DNA of 64,000 nucleotides from Halomonas litopenaei (GTDB lineage Bacteria; Pseudomonadota; Gammaproteobacteria; Pseudomonadales; Halomonadaceae), in the NCBI RefSeq assembly GCF_003045775.1, contig NZ_PXNS01000001.1:620001-684000 (forward strand), written 5' to 3'. The stretch's first letter is position 1. Each line of letters starts with the position of its first letter. Positions 29,705 to 37,747 of the stretch are shown here, piece by piece. The notes under the pieces are model-generated. The model was not told the DNA's origin. It worked only from the letters and a program-made list of their open reading frames with translations, and searched no databases. The position numbers and the translations under genes were made by a program.

Positions 29705-30922
29705 ATGGAAGGCGACGATAGCAGGGATCGCTTTTGGCGCAGGCTGGTGATTCCCATCCTGTGGCCGGTGGTAGCCGCCCAGGGGGTGCTGCTGGCGCTG
29801 TGTCTGGTGCTGGGCGCCTCGCTGCACTGGCTGATGCCCGCCGCCGCCGGCTGGAGCACCACCCTGTGGATCGTCATGGGTCTGCTGGTGGGCACCACGC
29901 TCAACATCCTCGTCTTCCTGGTGCTGCTCAAGCATCGCCTATCCCGCGCTCAGCGTGACTTCGACAGCCTGCTCGAACGGGTCGAGAGCCAGTTGTCGCC
30001 ACAACTCGATGGGCGGCACGAAGCCCCCTCGCCGGAAGACTCGCTGATGGAGCGAGTCAGGTGGCTGCTCGAGGCCATCGACGCTCGACCGAAGGCAGGC
30101 CAAAGACGGCGCGGCAGTCCGCCTGACGTCGAGAGCGGTGATGCGGTTTGGCTCGAAAGCCAGGGGGAAGTCAGAGCAGATATCGGAGTAGATAGCCGAG
30201 CAGATAGCCGAGCAGATAGCCGAGCAGAGAACACGCCGGATTCGCTGGGCGAGCCCAGCGACTGGGAGCACGAAAGCCGGCGCCTGGCCGCCGCGCTGTC
30301 CCGCGCCAGAGAAGAGTCGCGTCTGAAGTCGAGCTACCTGAGCCACGTCGGCAAGGCATTGGCACCCTTGATCGCCGAGCTCGATCAGCTGATCAACCGG
30401 GCCGGCGACGGCGCCGAGCCCGAGGCGTTACGCCGACTGAGCGATATTCGCCTGTTGCTCGACAACCTCGAGGACGGCACCGACACGGCGCCTGTGGCAG
30501 AGCCTTCCGAGTCATCGGCCGACGAAGCGACACCCAGGGTGCTGATCGTCGACGACGGTCCGGTCAACCTGATGCTGGCGCGGGAGGTTCTCGAGCGCCG
30601 AGGCGTCGAGGTGGTGACCGCGACCCGCGGAGAGGAAGCGCTGGAGCGGCTGGCGGCGGTTGCCGTCGATCTGGTGCTGATGGATATCGTGCTGCCGGAT
30701 ATCGACGGCGTCGAGACCTGCCGTCGTCTGCGCGCGATGGAGGCGGCGGATTCGGGCCGCCCGCGTGCGGTGGTGATCGCCCTGACCGCCAATGCCAGCG
30801 ACCAGGACCAGGCGCGCTTTCAGCAGGCCGGCATGGACGCCTGGCTGGCCAAGCCCTATCGTCCCCAGGCGCTGCTCGAACTGCTCGATCACTGGTTGCC
30901 GCTGCCGACGAGGTCGGTCTGA
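29705..30922 (+). CDS. Membrane protein with decayed histidine-kinase helix and C-terminal receiver domain
   Basis: A 405-aa protein with two transmembrane helices (about 10-32 and 51-73), a low-complexity linker with DSRADSRADSRAE near residue 163-175, a helical stretch resembling a HisKA dimerisation helix, and a receiver domain from about residue 276. The receiver is complete: VLIVDDGPVN, LMDIVLPDIDG (Asp327), IALTANA, and AKPYRPQ. The HisKA-like part reads SSYLSHVGKALAPL, with Lys where the phosphorylated His of SHExRTP would be, and no ATPase domain follows. It probably acts as a phospho-receiver of another kinase, or as a remnant of a hybrid kinase. Its stop overlaps the start of the TauE gene. 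Confidence 0.75.
   Translation: MEGDDSRDRFWRRLVIPILWPVVAAQGVLLALCLVLGASLHWLMPAAAGWSTTLWIVMGLLVGTTLNILVFLVLLKHRLSRAQRDFDSLLERVESQLSPQLDGRHEAPSPEDSLMERVRWLLEAIDARPKAGQRRRGSPPDVESGDAVWLESQGEVRADIGVDSRADSRADSRAENTPDSLGEPSDWEHESRRLAAALSRAREESRLKSSYLSHVGKALAPLIAELDQLINRAGDGAEPEALRRLSDIRLLLDNLEDGTDTAPVAEPSESSADEATPRVLIVDDGPVNLMLAREVLERRGVEVVTATRGEEALERLAAVAVDLVLMDIVLPDIDGVETCRRLRAMEAADSGRPRAVVIALTANASDQDQARFQQAGMDAWLAKPYRPQALLELLDHWLPLPTRSV
30179..30226 (+). repeat. 12-bp coding tandem repeat
   Basis: GATAGCCGAGCA is repeated three times without change (30191-30226), preceded by a degenerate unit GATATCGGAGTA (30179-30190). It encodes the repeated Asp-Ser-Arg-Ala motif in the linker of the membrane receiver protein. 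Confidence 0.9.
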
Positions 30923-31710
30923 TGCTGGCGTCCCTGGTCTCCTATCTGGCGCTCGGCACCGCGGCGGGCTTCCTGGCCGGTCTCTACGGCGTGGGTGGCG
31001 GGCTGATCATCGTGCCCAGCCTGATGACGGTATTCGCGCTGCAACAGGTGTCCGGCGAGGTGGCCATGCACCTGGCGGTGGGGACCTCGCTTGCGACCAT
31101 CGTGATCACCGGCGCCTCGTCCGCCTGGGGCCACTTTCGCCGGGGCAGCATTCGGCGTGACTGGCTGGTAGCGCTGCTGCCGGGGCTGGTGATGGGCGCC
31201 GTGCTTGGGGTGTTCGTTGCCGGCGCCCTGTCGGGCGGCCTGCTCGGCACGCTGTTCGGCGTCTTTCTGCTGCTGGTCGCCGCCAAGCTGGTGCTGGGGC
31301 GCTCGCCCAAGGCGGGGCGTCAGGCCCCCGGGCGTGGCAGCATGGTCGTCGCCGGCGGTGTCATCGGAGGTGTCTCTGCCCTCTTCGGTATCGGTGGGGG
31401 GACACTGAGCGTTCCCTGGCTGATTCGCTGCGGTGCCAGCATGACCCAGGCGGTCGGTACCTCGGCGGCCTGCGGAATGCCCATCGCCCTGGTCGGCGCG
31501 GTGACCTTCATCGCCGTTGGCCTTGGTGATCCGCGACTGCCCGATGGCGCCTTCGGTTTTGTCATGCTGCCGGCGCTTTTGGGGATTGCCCTGACCAGCG
31601 TTCCCTGTGCGCGGCTTGGTGTGCGACTGGCGCATCGGTTGCCCGCTCGGGTGCTCAAGCTGTCGTTCGCGCTGTTGCTGACGGTGGTGGGGCTCGGCTT
31701 CCTGCTGTAG
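30922..31710 (+). CDS. TauE/SafE-family membrane permease
   Basis: A 262-aa protein with seven to eight hydrophobic helices and the two half-repeats that mark the TauE/SafE (DUF81) family: AAGFLAGLYGVGGGLIIVPSL near the N-terminus and IGGVSALFGIGGGTLSVPWL in the second half. Family members are proposed exporters of sulfite, sulfoacetate or similar organic anions; the substrate here cannot be told. The start overlaps the preceding stop by one base (TGATG at 30920-30924). In Pseudomonas a homologue likewise precedes lgt. Confidence 0.88.
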   Translation: MLASLVSYLALGTAAGFLAGLYGVGGGLIIVPSLMTVFALQQVSGEVAMHLAVGTSLATIVITGASSAWGHFRRGSIRRDWLVALLPGLVMGAVLGVFVAGALSGGLLGTLFGVFLLLVAAKLVLGRSPKAGRQAPGRGSMVVAGGVIGGVSALFGIGGGTLSVPWLIRCGASMTQAVGTSAACGMPIALVGAVTFIAVGLGDPRLPDGAFGFVMLPALLGIALTSVPCARLGVRLAHRLPARVLKLSFALLLTVVGLGFLL

Positions 31711-31831
31711 CGAACCGTCGCCGCCGCTTGCTGTCCTATTGCCGCTGTGGCGTTTTTCTGGCGGTCATCCGCTTGTATAGCGCTACGTTACTCTCTGGTC
31801 ACCTCGGTCACTTTCAGGAAATCTACCGACT

Positions 31832-32635
31832 ATGCTGTCTTATCCCCAGATCGATCCCGTTGCCATCTCGCTGGGTCCGCTCCAGGTCCACTGGTATGGA
31901 CTGATGTACGTGGTGGGCTTTGTCGCTGCCTGGTGGTTGGGCTGTCGACGCGCCCACCGCATCGGCCTGACCCGGGACGACGTGGGCGACCTGCTGTTCT
32001 ACGCCGCCCTCGGCGTGGTGCTCGGTGGACGCCTTGGCTACGCGCTGTTCTACGGGCTGGATCAGTGGCTCGCGGACCCGCTGTGGATCGTCAAGGTGTG
32101 GGACGGCGGCATGAGCTTCCATGGCGGCCTGCTCGGGGTGTTGCTGGCGGCCTTGCTGTTCGCCCGGCGCAAGAACCTGGCGTTCTTCACCCTGACCGAC
32201 TTCGTCGCGCCGCTGGTGCCGATCGGCCTGGGGGCCGGGCGCATCGGTAACTTCATCAATCACGAACTGCCGGGCCGCGTCACTGACCTTCCCTGGGGCA
32301 TGCCGTTCCCTGGCTACGGCCCCGAGCCGCGCCATCCTTCCTCGCTGTACGAGGCGCTGCTCGAAGGCCTGGTACTGTTCGTGGTGCTGTGGTGGGTGTC
32401 GAGCACACCGCGACGTCGCGGCCTGGTCTCTGGTCTGTTCCTGTTGATCTACGGCTTGAGTCGCTTCGCCGTGGAGTTCGTGCGTCAGCCGGACCCGCAG
32501 CTTGGCTTCATTGCCCTTGGCTGGGTCACCATGGGCATGCTGCTTAGCCTGCCGATGATCCTGTTCGGCGTGCTGTTGGTGGCCTGGTCTCGCCGCCAGC
32601 CGATGGATGTCCGTACCGCGCCTGCGGCCGACTAG
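31832..32635 (+). CDS. lgt: Prolipoprotein diacylglyceryl transferase
   Basis: Lgt attaches diacylglycerol from phosphatidylglycerol to the lipobox cysteine of prolipoproteins in the inner membrane. The 267-aa protein has seven hydrophobic helices and the catalytic motifs [29 protein letters not shown] and [13 protein letters not shown]. It opens with [21 protein letters not shown], typical of the family. The thyA-folA pair follows after 222 bases, the conserved lgt-thyA order. Confidence 0.96.
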   Translation: MLSYPQIDPVAISLGPLQVHWYGLMYVVGFVAAWWLGCRRAHRIGLTRDDVGDLLFYAALGVVLGGRLGYALFYGLDQWLADPLWIVKVWDGGMSFHGGLLGVLLAALLFARRKNLAFFTLTDFVAPLVPIGLGAGRIGNFINHELPGRVTDLPWGMPFPGYGPEPRHPSSLYEALLEGLVLFVVLWWVSSTPRRRGLVSGLFLLIYGLSRFAVEFVRQPDPQLGFIALGWVTMGMLLSLPMILFGVLLVAWSRRQPMDVRTAPAAD

Positions 32636-32728
32636 GCGCTGACGATCCGCCGATGCATGATGCGGCCGCCTTGGCCCGGCCCGGTTGGTCATGCCCGAGA
32701 GGCTGCGTCACGCCGACAGGGCCCCGGT

Positions 32729-32763
32729 GGCCGCGCCAAGCTGGCCGCGCCAAGCTGGCCGCG
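32729..32763. repeat. 14-bp tandem repeat upstream of thyA
   Basis: GGCCGCGCCAAGCT occurs twice in tandem (32729-32742, 32743-32756), followed by a partial third copy (GGCCGCG). It lies in the 222-bp gap between lgt and thyA. Confidence 0.85.
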
Positions 32764-32788
32764 TCTGGTATCGAAGCATGCCGAGCAG

Positions 32789-32794
32789 TACAAT
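32789..32794 (+). promoter_or_regulatory. Possible -10 element for thyA-folA
   Basis: TACAAT at 32789-32794 is a good -10 hexamer 64 bases before the thyA start, but I see no clear -35 element 16-18 bp upstream. A small hairpin GGTTT/AAACC follows at about 32809-32822. Confidence 0.3.
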
Positions 32795-32857
32795 TGCCGG
32801 TTTTTCTGGTTTCGAGAAACCGTCCCGAATCCGTCACGACCAAGCGAGTGAATCCCG

Positions 32858-33697
32858 ATGCCTGTTGATAGCGCTGCCGAAGCCACCGACCTCCCCGCCC
32901 TGGAGCAGCCGTATCTGGATTTGATGCGCAAGGTGCTGGACGAAGGGGTCGAGCGTGACGACCGCACCGGCGTGGGCACACGCTCGATCTTTGGTCATCA
33001 GATGCGCTTCGATCTGTCCCGCGGCTTTCCGTTGGTGACCACCAAGAAGCTGCATCTGCGGTCGATCATCCATGAGCTTCTGTGGTTTCTGAAGGGCGAT
33101 ACCAATATCGCCTACCTCAAGGAAAACGGCGTGCGTATCTGGGACGAGTGGGCCGACGAGAACGGCGACCTCGGCCCTGTCTATGGCTATCAGTGGCGTA
33201 GCTGGCCGGATCCTCGCGGTGGCAGCGTCGATCAGATCGAGACACTGCTCGACCAGCTTGCCACCAACCCGCGCTCACGGCGGCTGATCGTGTCCGCCTG
33301 GAACCCGGCGCTGGTGGACGAGATGGCACTGCCTCCCTGTCATTGCCTGTTCCAGTTTTACGTGGCCGACGGCAAGCTGTCCTGCCAGCTCTATCAGCGC
33401 AGTGCCGACATCTTCCTTGGCGTTCCCTTCAATATCGCAAGCTACGCGCTGCTCACTCGGATGATCGCCCAGGTGGCGGGTCTTGCCCCCGGTGATTTCG
33501 TTCACACCCTGGGGGATGCCCACCTTTATCTGAACCATCTCGAACAGGCCGAGTTGCAGCTGAGTCGAACGCCCACCCGGGCGCCTCGCCTGGAGCTGGA
33601 GCCGTCGGTGGATAACCTGTTCGACTTCCGTTTCGAGCACATCAGCATCCACGACTATGAACCCCATCCCCATATCAAGGCCGAGGTAGCGGTATGA
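32858..33697 (+). CDS. thyA: Thymidylate synthase
   Basis: ThyA methylates dUMP to dTMP and turns methylene-tetrahydrofolate into dihydrofolate. The 279-aa protein has the folate/dUMP motifs [20 protein letters not shown], the catalytic cysteine in [14 protein letters not shown], and [20 protein letters not shown]. The first fifteen residues are an extension compared with E. coli ThyA. It overlaps folA by four bases (ATGA), so the enzyme that makes dihydrofolate and the one that recycles it are co-translated. Confidence 0.97.
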   Translation: MPVDSAAEATDLPALEQPYLDLMRKVLDEGVERDDRTGVGTRSIFGHQMRFDLSRGFPLVTTKKLHLRSIIHELLWFLKGDTNIAYLKENGVRIWDEWADENGDLGPVYGYQWRSWPDPRGGSVDQIETLLDQLATNPRSRRLIVSAWNPALVDEMALPPCHCLFQFYVADGKLSCQLYQRSADIFLGVPFNIASYALLTRMIAQVAGLAPGDFVHTLGDAHLYLNHLEQAELQLSRTPTRAPRLELEPSVDNLFDFRFEHISIHDYEPHPHIKAEVAV

Positions 33698-34257
33698 GCA
33701 GCGCCGACAATGCGAGCGAAGGCCAGGATCTGGCGAGGCTCGACACCTTCGTGCCGGTGGCGATGATCGCCGCCATGTCGCGTAACCGGGTCATCGGGGT
33801 CGACAACCAGCTGCCCTGGTACCTGCCGGAGGACCTCAAGTTCTTCAAGCGCATGACCCAGGCCAAGCCCCTGGTGATGGGACGCAAGACCTTCGAGTCC
33901 ATCGGCCGTCCGCTGCCTAACCGGCTGAATATCGTGGTCACCCGTGACACCTCCTTTCATCACGATGGCGTCAGGGTCTGTCACGACCTGGCCAGCGCGA
34001 TCGAACTGGCCGACAGTCAGGCCACCATCGAGGCCGCCGAAGAGATCATGGTCATGGGCGGGGCTCAGATCTACGCCCAGGCCATGCCGATCGCATCGCG
34101 GCTCTATCTCACCGAGGTGGATGTCGATATCGAAGGTGACGCCCACTTCCCGGCGCTTGAAGGCGACTGGCAGGAAGTCGCCAGCGAAGCCGGCTCGCCG
34201 AGCGAAGGCCAGCCCGCCTACCGCTTCGTTCGCTACGAGCGTTCAGCCGAGAGCTGA
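33694..34257 (+). CDS. folA: Dihydrofolate reductase
   Basis: FolA reduces dihydrofolate to tetrahydrofolate with NADPH. The 187-aa product has the standard blocks [48 protein letters not shown], and [15 protein letters not shown]. The first twenty residues precede the usual start and are acidic. ATG 33694 overlaps the thyA stop; ribosome coupling favours this start over internal methionines. Confidence 0.96.
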   Translation: MSSADNASEGQDLARLDTFVPVAMIAAMSRNRVIGVDNQLPWYLPEDLKFFKRMTQAKPLVMGRKTFESIGRPLPNRLNIVVTRDTSFHHDGVRVCHDLASAIELADSQATIEAAEEIMVMGGAQIYAQAMPIASRLYLTEVDVDIEGDAHFPALEGDWQEVASEAGSPSEGQPAYRFVRYERSAES

Positions 34258-34334
34258 AGCGCCTAATGCCTGGTTGCGGATTTGCGGTAGTCGCCACGGG
34301 ACGAAATTGGCGTCTTGCAGGTGACACAATGAGC

Positions 34335-34350
34335 GTCGCCGAGCGGCGAC
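34335..34350 (+). terminator. Small hairpin after folA
   Basis: GTCGCC (34335-34340) and GGCGAC (34345-34350) form a 6-bp stem with loop GAGC, 78 bases beyond folA. Weak evidence for a terminator; no T-tract. Confidence 0.3.
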
Positions 34351-34463
34351 AATTGCGACATCGCAAGCCCTGGCACAGACTGTGGCGACAACCCTGACAA
34401 CAGCGGGGCGTGACCGGAGTCACCCCTGCAACGCGGCATTTTGCTGAGCCTGGAGGAGTCGAC

Positions 34464-35975
34464 GTGATCGAGACACACGCAGAACACCCGTTGGAGGCGC
34501 TCGAGCAACGCACGGCGACGCTATTGGACGGACTGCGTGAAGGGCGTCGGCGCGAGCGTCAGCTGTCCAGCGAGCACCAGCGTATGGCCGACGAGCGCCA
34601 GCGCTTGATGGAGGAGTGCGAACGGCTGGCGTCCGAACGAGAGCGGTTGAGCGCTGAGCTGAACGCCGAATTGACCGCCGCCCGAGAACGTCAGCGTGAG
34701 CTCGAGTCGCAACTTGGCAGCGCCGTCGAACGCAGCGGTCAGCTCGAGACGGAGCTTGAGGCACTGCGCGCCGAGCGCCAGGCGCTGTTTGAAGAAAACA
34801 GCGAACTGACCGAGGAAAATCGCGAACTCGACGAACAGAATCGTGAACTCGAGGCCCACAACGCCAGGCTGCGTGAGCGCGTCGAACATCCCGAAGCCGA
34901 GCCTCAGTCCCCCGCCTTTGTTCGTCCCAAGCGACGCGCCCAGGGCCTGGCTGCATTGATGCAGCATCGCCCGCGTCATGCCAGTGGTGATCAGTCAGCC
35001 GACGAGACAGACGATCGGACGACTGAACAAGCAGCCGACCAGGCGTCTGACCAGACAGCGGCTCATACAGCCGTTGAGCAAACCGAGCAAGCCGACAAGA
35101 CATCTGCCGAGCACAGCGGTGAGCAAGCCCCTGTCCAGTCTCCTGAGCAAGCCTCTGACCTGGATGCTGGGCGAGTGGACGGGCCTGCCGGCGAGGTCGC
35201 ATCGGCTGTAACGGCCAGCGAAGCGTCCCCGGCCCCGTCCACTGACGCGACGGTGTCATCCGACGCCTCTCGGTCGCAGTCAAGCCAACAAAGCCAAGGG
35301 GCGCCTTCCAGGGACGCTGACCTCCAGGGTGATACATCCGAAGCGACGGCCTCCGACGAGGCTGGCCGCCAGGGGGATCTGGCCATCGACAAGGCGCCGT
35401 CTCCCCAGGCGCTGTTGGGTGAGTGGTACCAGCGCTATGACAAGACCTTCTTCAAGGGCCACACCCGTCCCTTGAAGGTGGGCATCCACGAGGACCTGGC
35501 GGCCAGCGAGCCCTGGCCCGAGAAGCTGGTGCGGCGGGCCCTGGCCTGCTACGTCAACCTGCCGCGGTATCTCAAGTCGGTCAGGGAAGGCGCCGAGCGT
35601 ATCGATCTGCAGGGCGCGCTGGTCGGAGCGGTCGATGCCCAGGCCGCCGAACACGCCAAGCGCAAGCTGGACCGCCTGCAGGCGGAGCAGCAAGGGCGCG
35701 GCAAGGTGTCGCAGCGGCGCAGCGGCCAGGGCCGGCGGCGCGCTGGCGCAGGCAAGGGCAATCAACCCCAGGGGGCATCAAAGGCCGACCCGCAGCCCCA
35801 TCGGGAAGTCGAGAGTGAACAGAGCAGCCGCACGGCGATGTCACAGGGGCGCCCCCCGCATCTCCACCAGCCGCAGAACGAGTCCAGGCACCAGTCTCAT
35901 GGCCACGACAGCGAGGAGTCGCGGCTACAGCGCAAACTCGACGCCCTGATGGCCCGCCACAATGGTAGTCACTGA
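34464..35975 (+). CDS. Coiled-coil protein with C-terminal ProQ/FinO RNA-binding domain
   Basis: A 503-aa protein with an unusual layout. Residues 10-140 are a long charged coiled coil (repeats such as LMEECERLASERERLSAEL). Residues 165-310 are acidic low complexity rich in Ala, Ser, Glu, Gln, Asp and Thr. A ProQ/FinO domain follows at about 312-402 (LLGEWYQRYDKTFFKGHTRPL, then VRRALACYVNLPRYLKSV), and the tail is basic and Gln-rich. ProQ-family domains bind structured RNA and serve as small-RNA chaperones. E. coli ProQ is half this size and carries the domain at its N-terminus. I chose GTG 34464, with GGAGGAG five bases upstream (34452-34458); a frame from 34410 lacks such a site. Confidence 0.85.
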   Translation: MIETHAEHPLEALEQRTATLLDGLREGRRRERQLSSEHQRMADERQRLMEECERLASERERLSAELNAELTAARERQRELESQLGSAVERSGQLETELEALRAERQALFEENSELTEENRELDEQNRELEAHNARLRERVEHPEAEPQSPAFVRPKRRAQGLAALMQHRPRHASGDQSADETDDRTTEQAADQASDQTAAHTAVEQTEQADKTSAEHSGEQAPVQSPEQASDLDAGRVDGPAGEVASAVTASEASPAPSTDATVSSDASRSQSSQQSQGAPSRDADLQGDTSEATASDEAGRQGDLAIDKAPSPQALLGEWYQRYDKTFFKGHTRPLKVGIHEDLAASEPWPEKLVRRALACYVNLPRYLKSVREGAERIDLQGALVGAVDAQAAEHAKRKLDRLQAEQQGRGKVSQRRSGQGRRRAGAGKGNQPQGASKADPQPHREVESEQSSRTAMSQGRPPHLHQPQNESRHQSHGHDSEESRLQRKLDALMARHNGSH

Positions 35976-36104
35976 CCGCGCTCCTTGGGTGTGGTCGTTG
36001 TCTGGGCGCTTTATGCCTGGTCCTGATGTGCGGTCCTCAATTGTGCGGTCCTTATGGACGGCCGCCGCCGTTGACGACTGTCGACAGTGTTCAACCCAGC
36101 TGAC

Positions 36105-36133
36105 TTGAAAGCGTCACATCAGCGGGGCATGAT
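36105..36133 (+). promoter_or_regulatory. Candidate promoter upstream of the porin
   Basis: TTGAAA (36105-36110), a 17-bp spacer and CATGAT (36128-36133). Transcription would begin near 36140, about 40 bases before the palindrome at 36181 and 350 bases before the porin start. Confidence 0.4.
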
Positions 36134-36180
36134 GTAGTCGCTATGCCCGGCGCAGCACTTTGTGCAGAATCGGTTCGAGG

Positions 36181-36201
36181 TTAGCGAACAATGTTCGTTA
36201 A
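36181..36201. promoter_or_regulatory. Operator-like 21-bp palindrome
   Basis: Arms TTAGCGAACA (36181-36190) and TGTTCGTTAA (36192-36201) match as an inverted repeat with one mismatch around a single central base. The size and form suit a TetR-family or similar dimeric repressor. The regulator is unknown. Confidence 0.5.
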
Positions 36202-36321
36202 GTCGTTTTTCCGGTTCCAGCGCTGGCGGCGCCTTCGCAGGGATCGGTGTCGAATCGAGGGGCGGCGGGAACGAAAACAGTGTTTTTTTCTTGTTGCGCT
36301 CCTGAGAATCCCGGTATATGG

Positions 36322-36348
36322 TTGCCCTTGCGAGCATTGGACTATAAC
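36322..36348 (+). promoter_or_regulatory. Weak porin promoter candidate
   Basis: TTGCCC (36322-36327) and TATAAC (36343-36348) are separated by 15 bp, shorter than ideal. The -10 is good. Transcription would begin near 36355 and give a leader of about 140 bases. Confidence 0.35.
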
Positions 36349-36493
36349 AAGGCTTCGCCGCTGTCAGGCTCGCTGCCTCGGTTCCCTGCCAGGAACCACA
36401 AGGCCAGAAAAACGAGCCGGCAACGACCGGCAAGCCAAGGCTGCCAAGCGCAGCAACGATCGAAACAGCAAGCTAGTCAAAAGGAACTCAGCA

Positions 36494-37645
36494 ATGAAAA
36501 AGACACTGTTAGCGACTGCCATCGCCGGTGCTGCCGCCTTTACCGCCGTCAGTGCCCAGGCCGCCACCGTCTACAACCAAGACGGCACCAAACTCGACAT
36601 CTACGGCAACGTCCAGCTGGTCTACGCCGGAGTCAAGGATGACGATGGCGAAACTCGTGACGAGATCGCCGACAACGGTTCTACCTTCGGCTTCGCCGCC
36701 GAGCACGTCATCTACAACGGTCTGATCGGCTACGCCAAGATCGAAATCGACGACTTCAAGGCCGACGAAATGAAGGTCGCCGGTCGTGATGCAGGCGACA
36801 CCGCCTACATCGGCCTGAAGGGCAACTTCGGTGACGCTCGCGTTGGTTCCTACGATTCCCTGCTGGACGACTGGATCCAGGATCCGATCTCCAACAACGA
36901 ATACTTCGACGTTTCCGACTCCAACACCTTCAAGGGTGCTCCGGGTGACGAAGCTGGCGACGCTGACGTTATCGTCGGTGATCCCGAAGGCGACAAGATC
37001 ACCTATACCTCTCCGGTCTGGGGCGGCTTCCAGTTCGCTCTGGGTACCCAGTACAAGGGTGACGGCGAGTCCGAGAACCTGACCGATTCCGGTGAGGCCT
37101 CTATCTTCGGTGGTCTGAAGTACACCTACGGCGGCTTCTCCATCGCCGGTGTCTACGACGATCTGGGTATCTACGACATCGAAGATCAGTCATTCACCTA
37201 CATCGCTACCGATGTTGATGGTGATAGCGTCACTAACAGTGTAGAAACGGTGGACATCGATAGCGACCTGGGCGACCAGTACGGTGTCACCATGCAGTAC
37301 CAGTGGGACAGCCTGCGCGTTGCCGTCAAGTACGAGCGCTTCGAGTCCGACAACGACCTGCTGAAAGACGCTGACTACTACGCCATCGGTGCCCGTTACG
37401 GCTACCTGGACGGTATGGGTGACGTTTACGGCTCCTACCAGTACATCGACTTCGGTGGCAGCGGCTTCAGCGACTTCGACAGCGCCAACGATGACGAGAA
37501 CGACGACGACAACCACAACGAGTTTGTTGCCGGCGTGACCTACAACATCTCCGACGCCATGTACACCTACGTGGAAGGCGCCGTGCGTGACCGTGACAAC
37601 GACCAGGGTGACGGCTACGCCGTGGGTCTGACCTACCTGTTCTAA
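36494..37645 (+). CDS. Acidic outer-membrane porin
   Basis: A Gram-negative general porin of 383 aa. It has a signal peptide (MKKTLLATAIAGAAAF, cleaved after AQA near residue 23), begins the mature chain with TVYNQDGTKLDIYGNVQL, shows alternating beta-strand patterns throughout, and ends in Phe (VGLTYLF), as required for outer-membrane insertion. The mature part is very rich in Asp and Glu (one loop near residue 333 reads DSANDDENDDDNHNEF), a halophile trait. Codon choice is even more biased than in neighbours, consistent with high expression. ATG 36494 has AAGGAA about eight bases upstream. A strong terminator follows. Confidence 0.93.
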   Translation: MKKTLLATAIAGAAAFTAVSAQAATVYNQDGTKLDIYGNVQLVYAGVKDDDGETRDEIADNGSTFGFAAEHVIYNGLIGYAKIEIDDFKADEMKVAGRDAGDTAYIGLKGNFGDARVGSYDSLLDDWIQDPISNNEYFDVSDSNTFKGAPGDEAGDADVIVGDPEGDKITYTSPVWGGFQFALGTQYKGDGESENLTDSGEASIFGGLKYTYGGFSIAGVYDDLGIYDIEDQSFTYIATDVDGDSVTNSVETVDIDSDLGDQYGVTMQYQWDSLRVAVKYERFESDNDLLKDADYYAIGARYGYLDGMGDVYGSYQYIDFGGSGFSDFDSANDDENDDDNHNEFVAGVTYNISDAMYTYVEGAVRDRDNDQGDGYAVGLTYLF

Positions 37646-37686
37646 TCCGACAGGTTTGACCCCCTAGCGTTGGAACGCTATAAACG

Positions 37687-37716
37687 AAAGCCGATCCTCC
37701 GGGATCGGCTTTTTTT
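37687..37716 (+). terminator. Rho-independent terminator of the porin gene
   Basis: AAAGCCGATCC (37687-37697) pairs with GGATCGGCTTT (37702-37712) and runs into seven T residues through 37716. Confidence 0.95.
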
Positions 37717-37747
37717 CTGCTCTCAATCGGCAAGCATGTGAGGATCC

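Larger units (their letters stand above)
35976..36493. other. Porin upstream region
   Basis: This 518-bp stretch contains a candidate promoter (36105-36133), the operator-like palindrome (36181-36201), a second weak promoter (36322-36348) and a long leader. The porin frame stays open upstream to 36191, but the signal peptide at 36494 shows where the protein begins. I see no other gene. Confidence 0.6.

Noticed and set aside
36181-36201. LexA box upstream of the porin
   Set aside because: CGAAC and GTTCG are three bases apart, not four as in the Gram-positive LexA box, and gammaproteobacterial LexA uses CTGT-N8-ACAG. I kept it only as an unassigned palindrome.
36191-36493. 101-codon N-terminal extension of the porin frame
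   Set aside because: The extension is basic and lacks any export signal; the typical signal peptide begins at 36494, so the upstream part is leader DNA.
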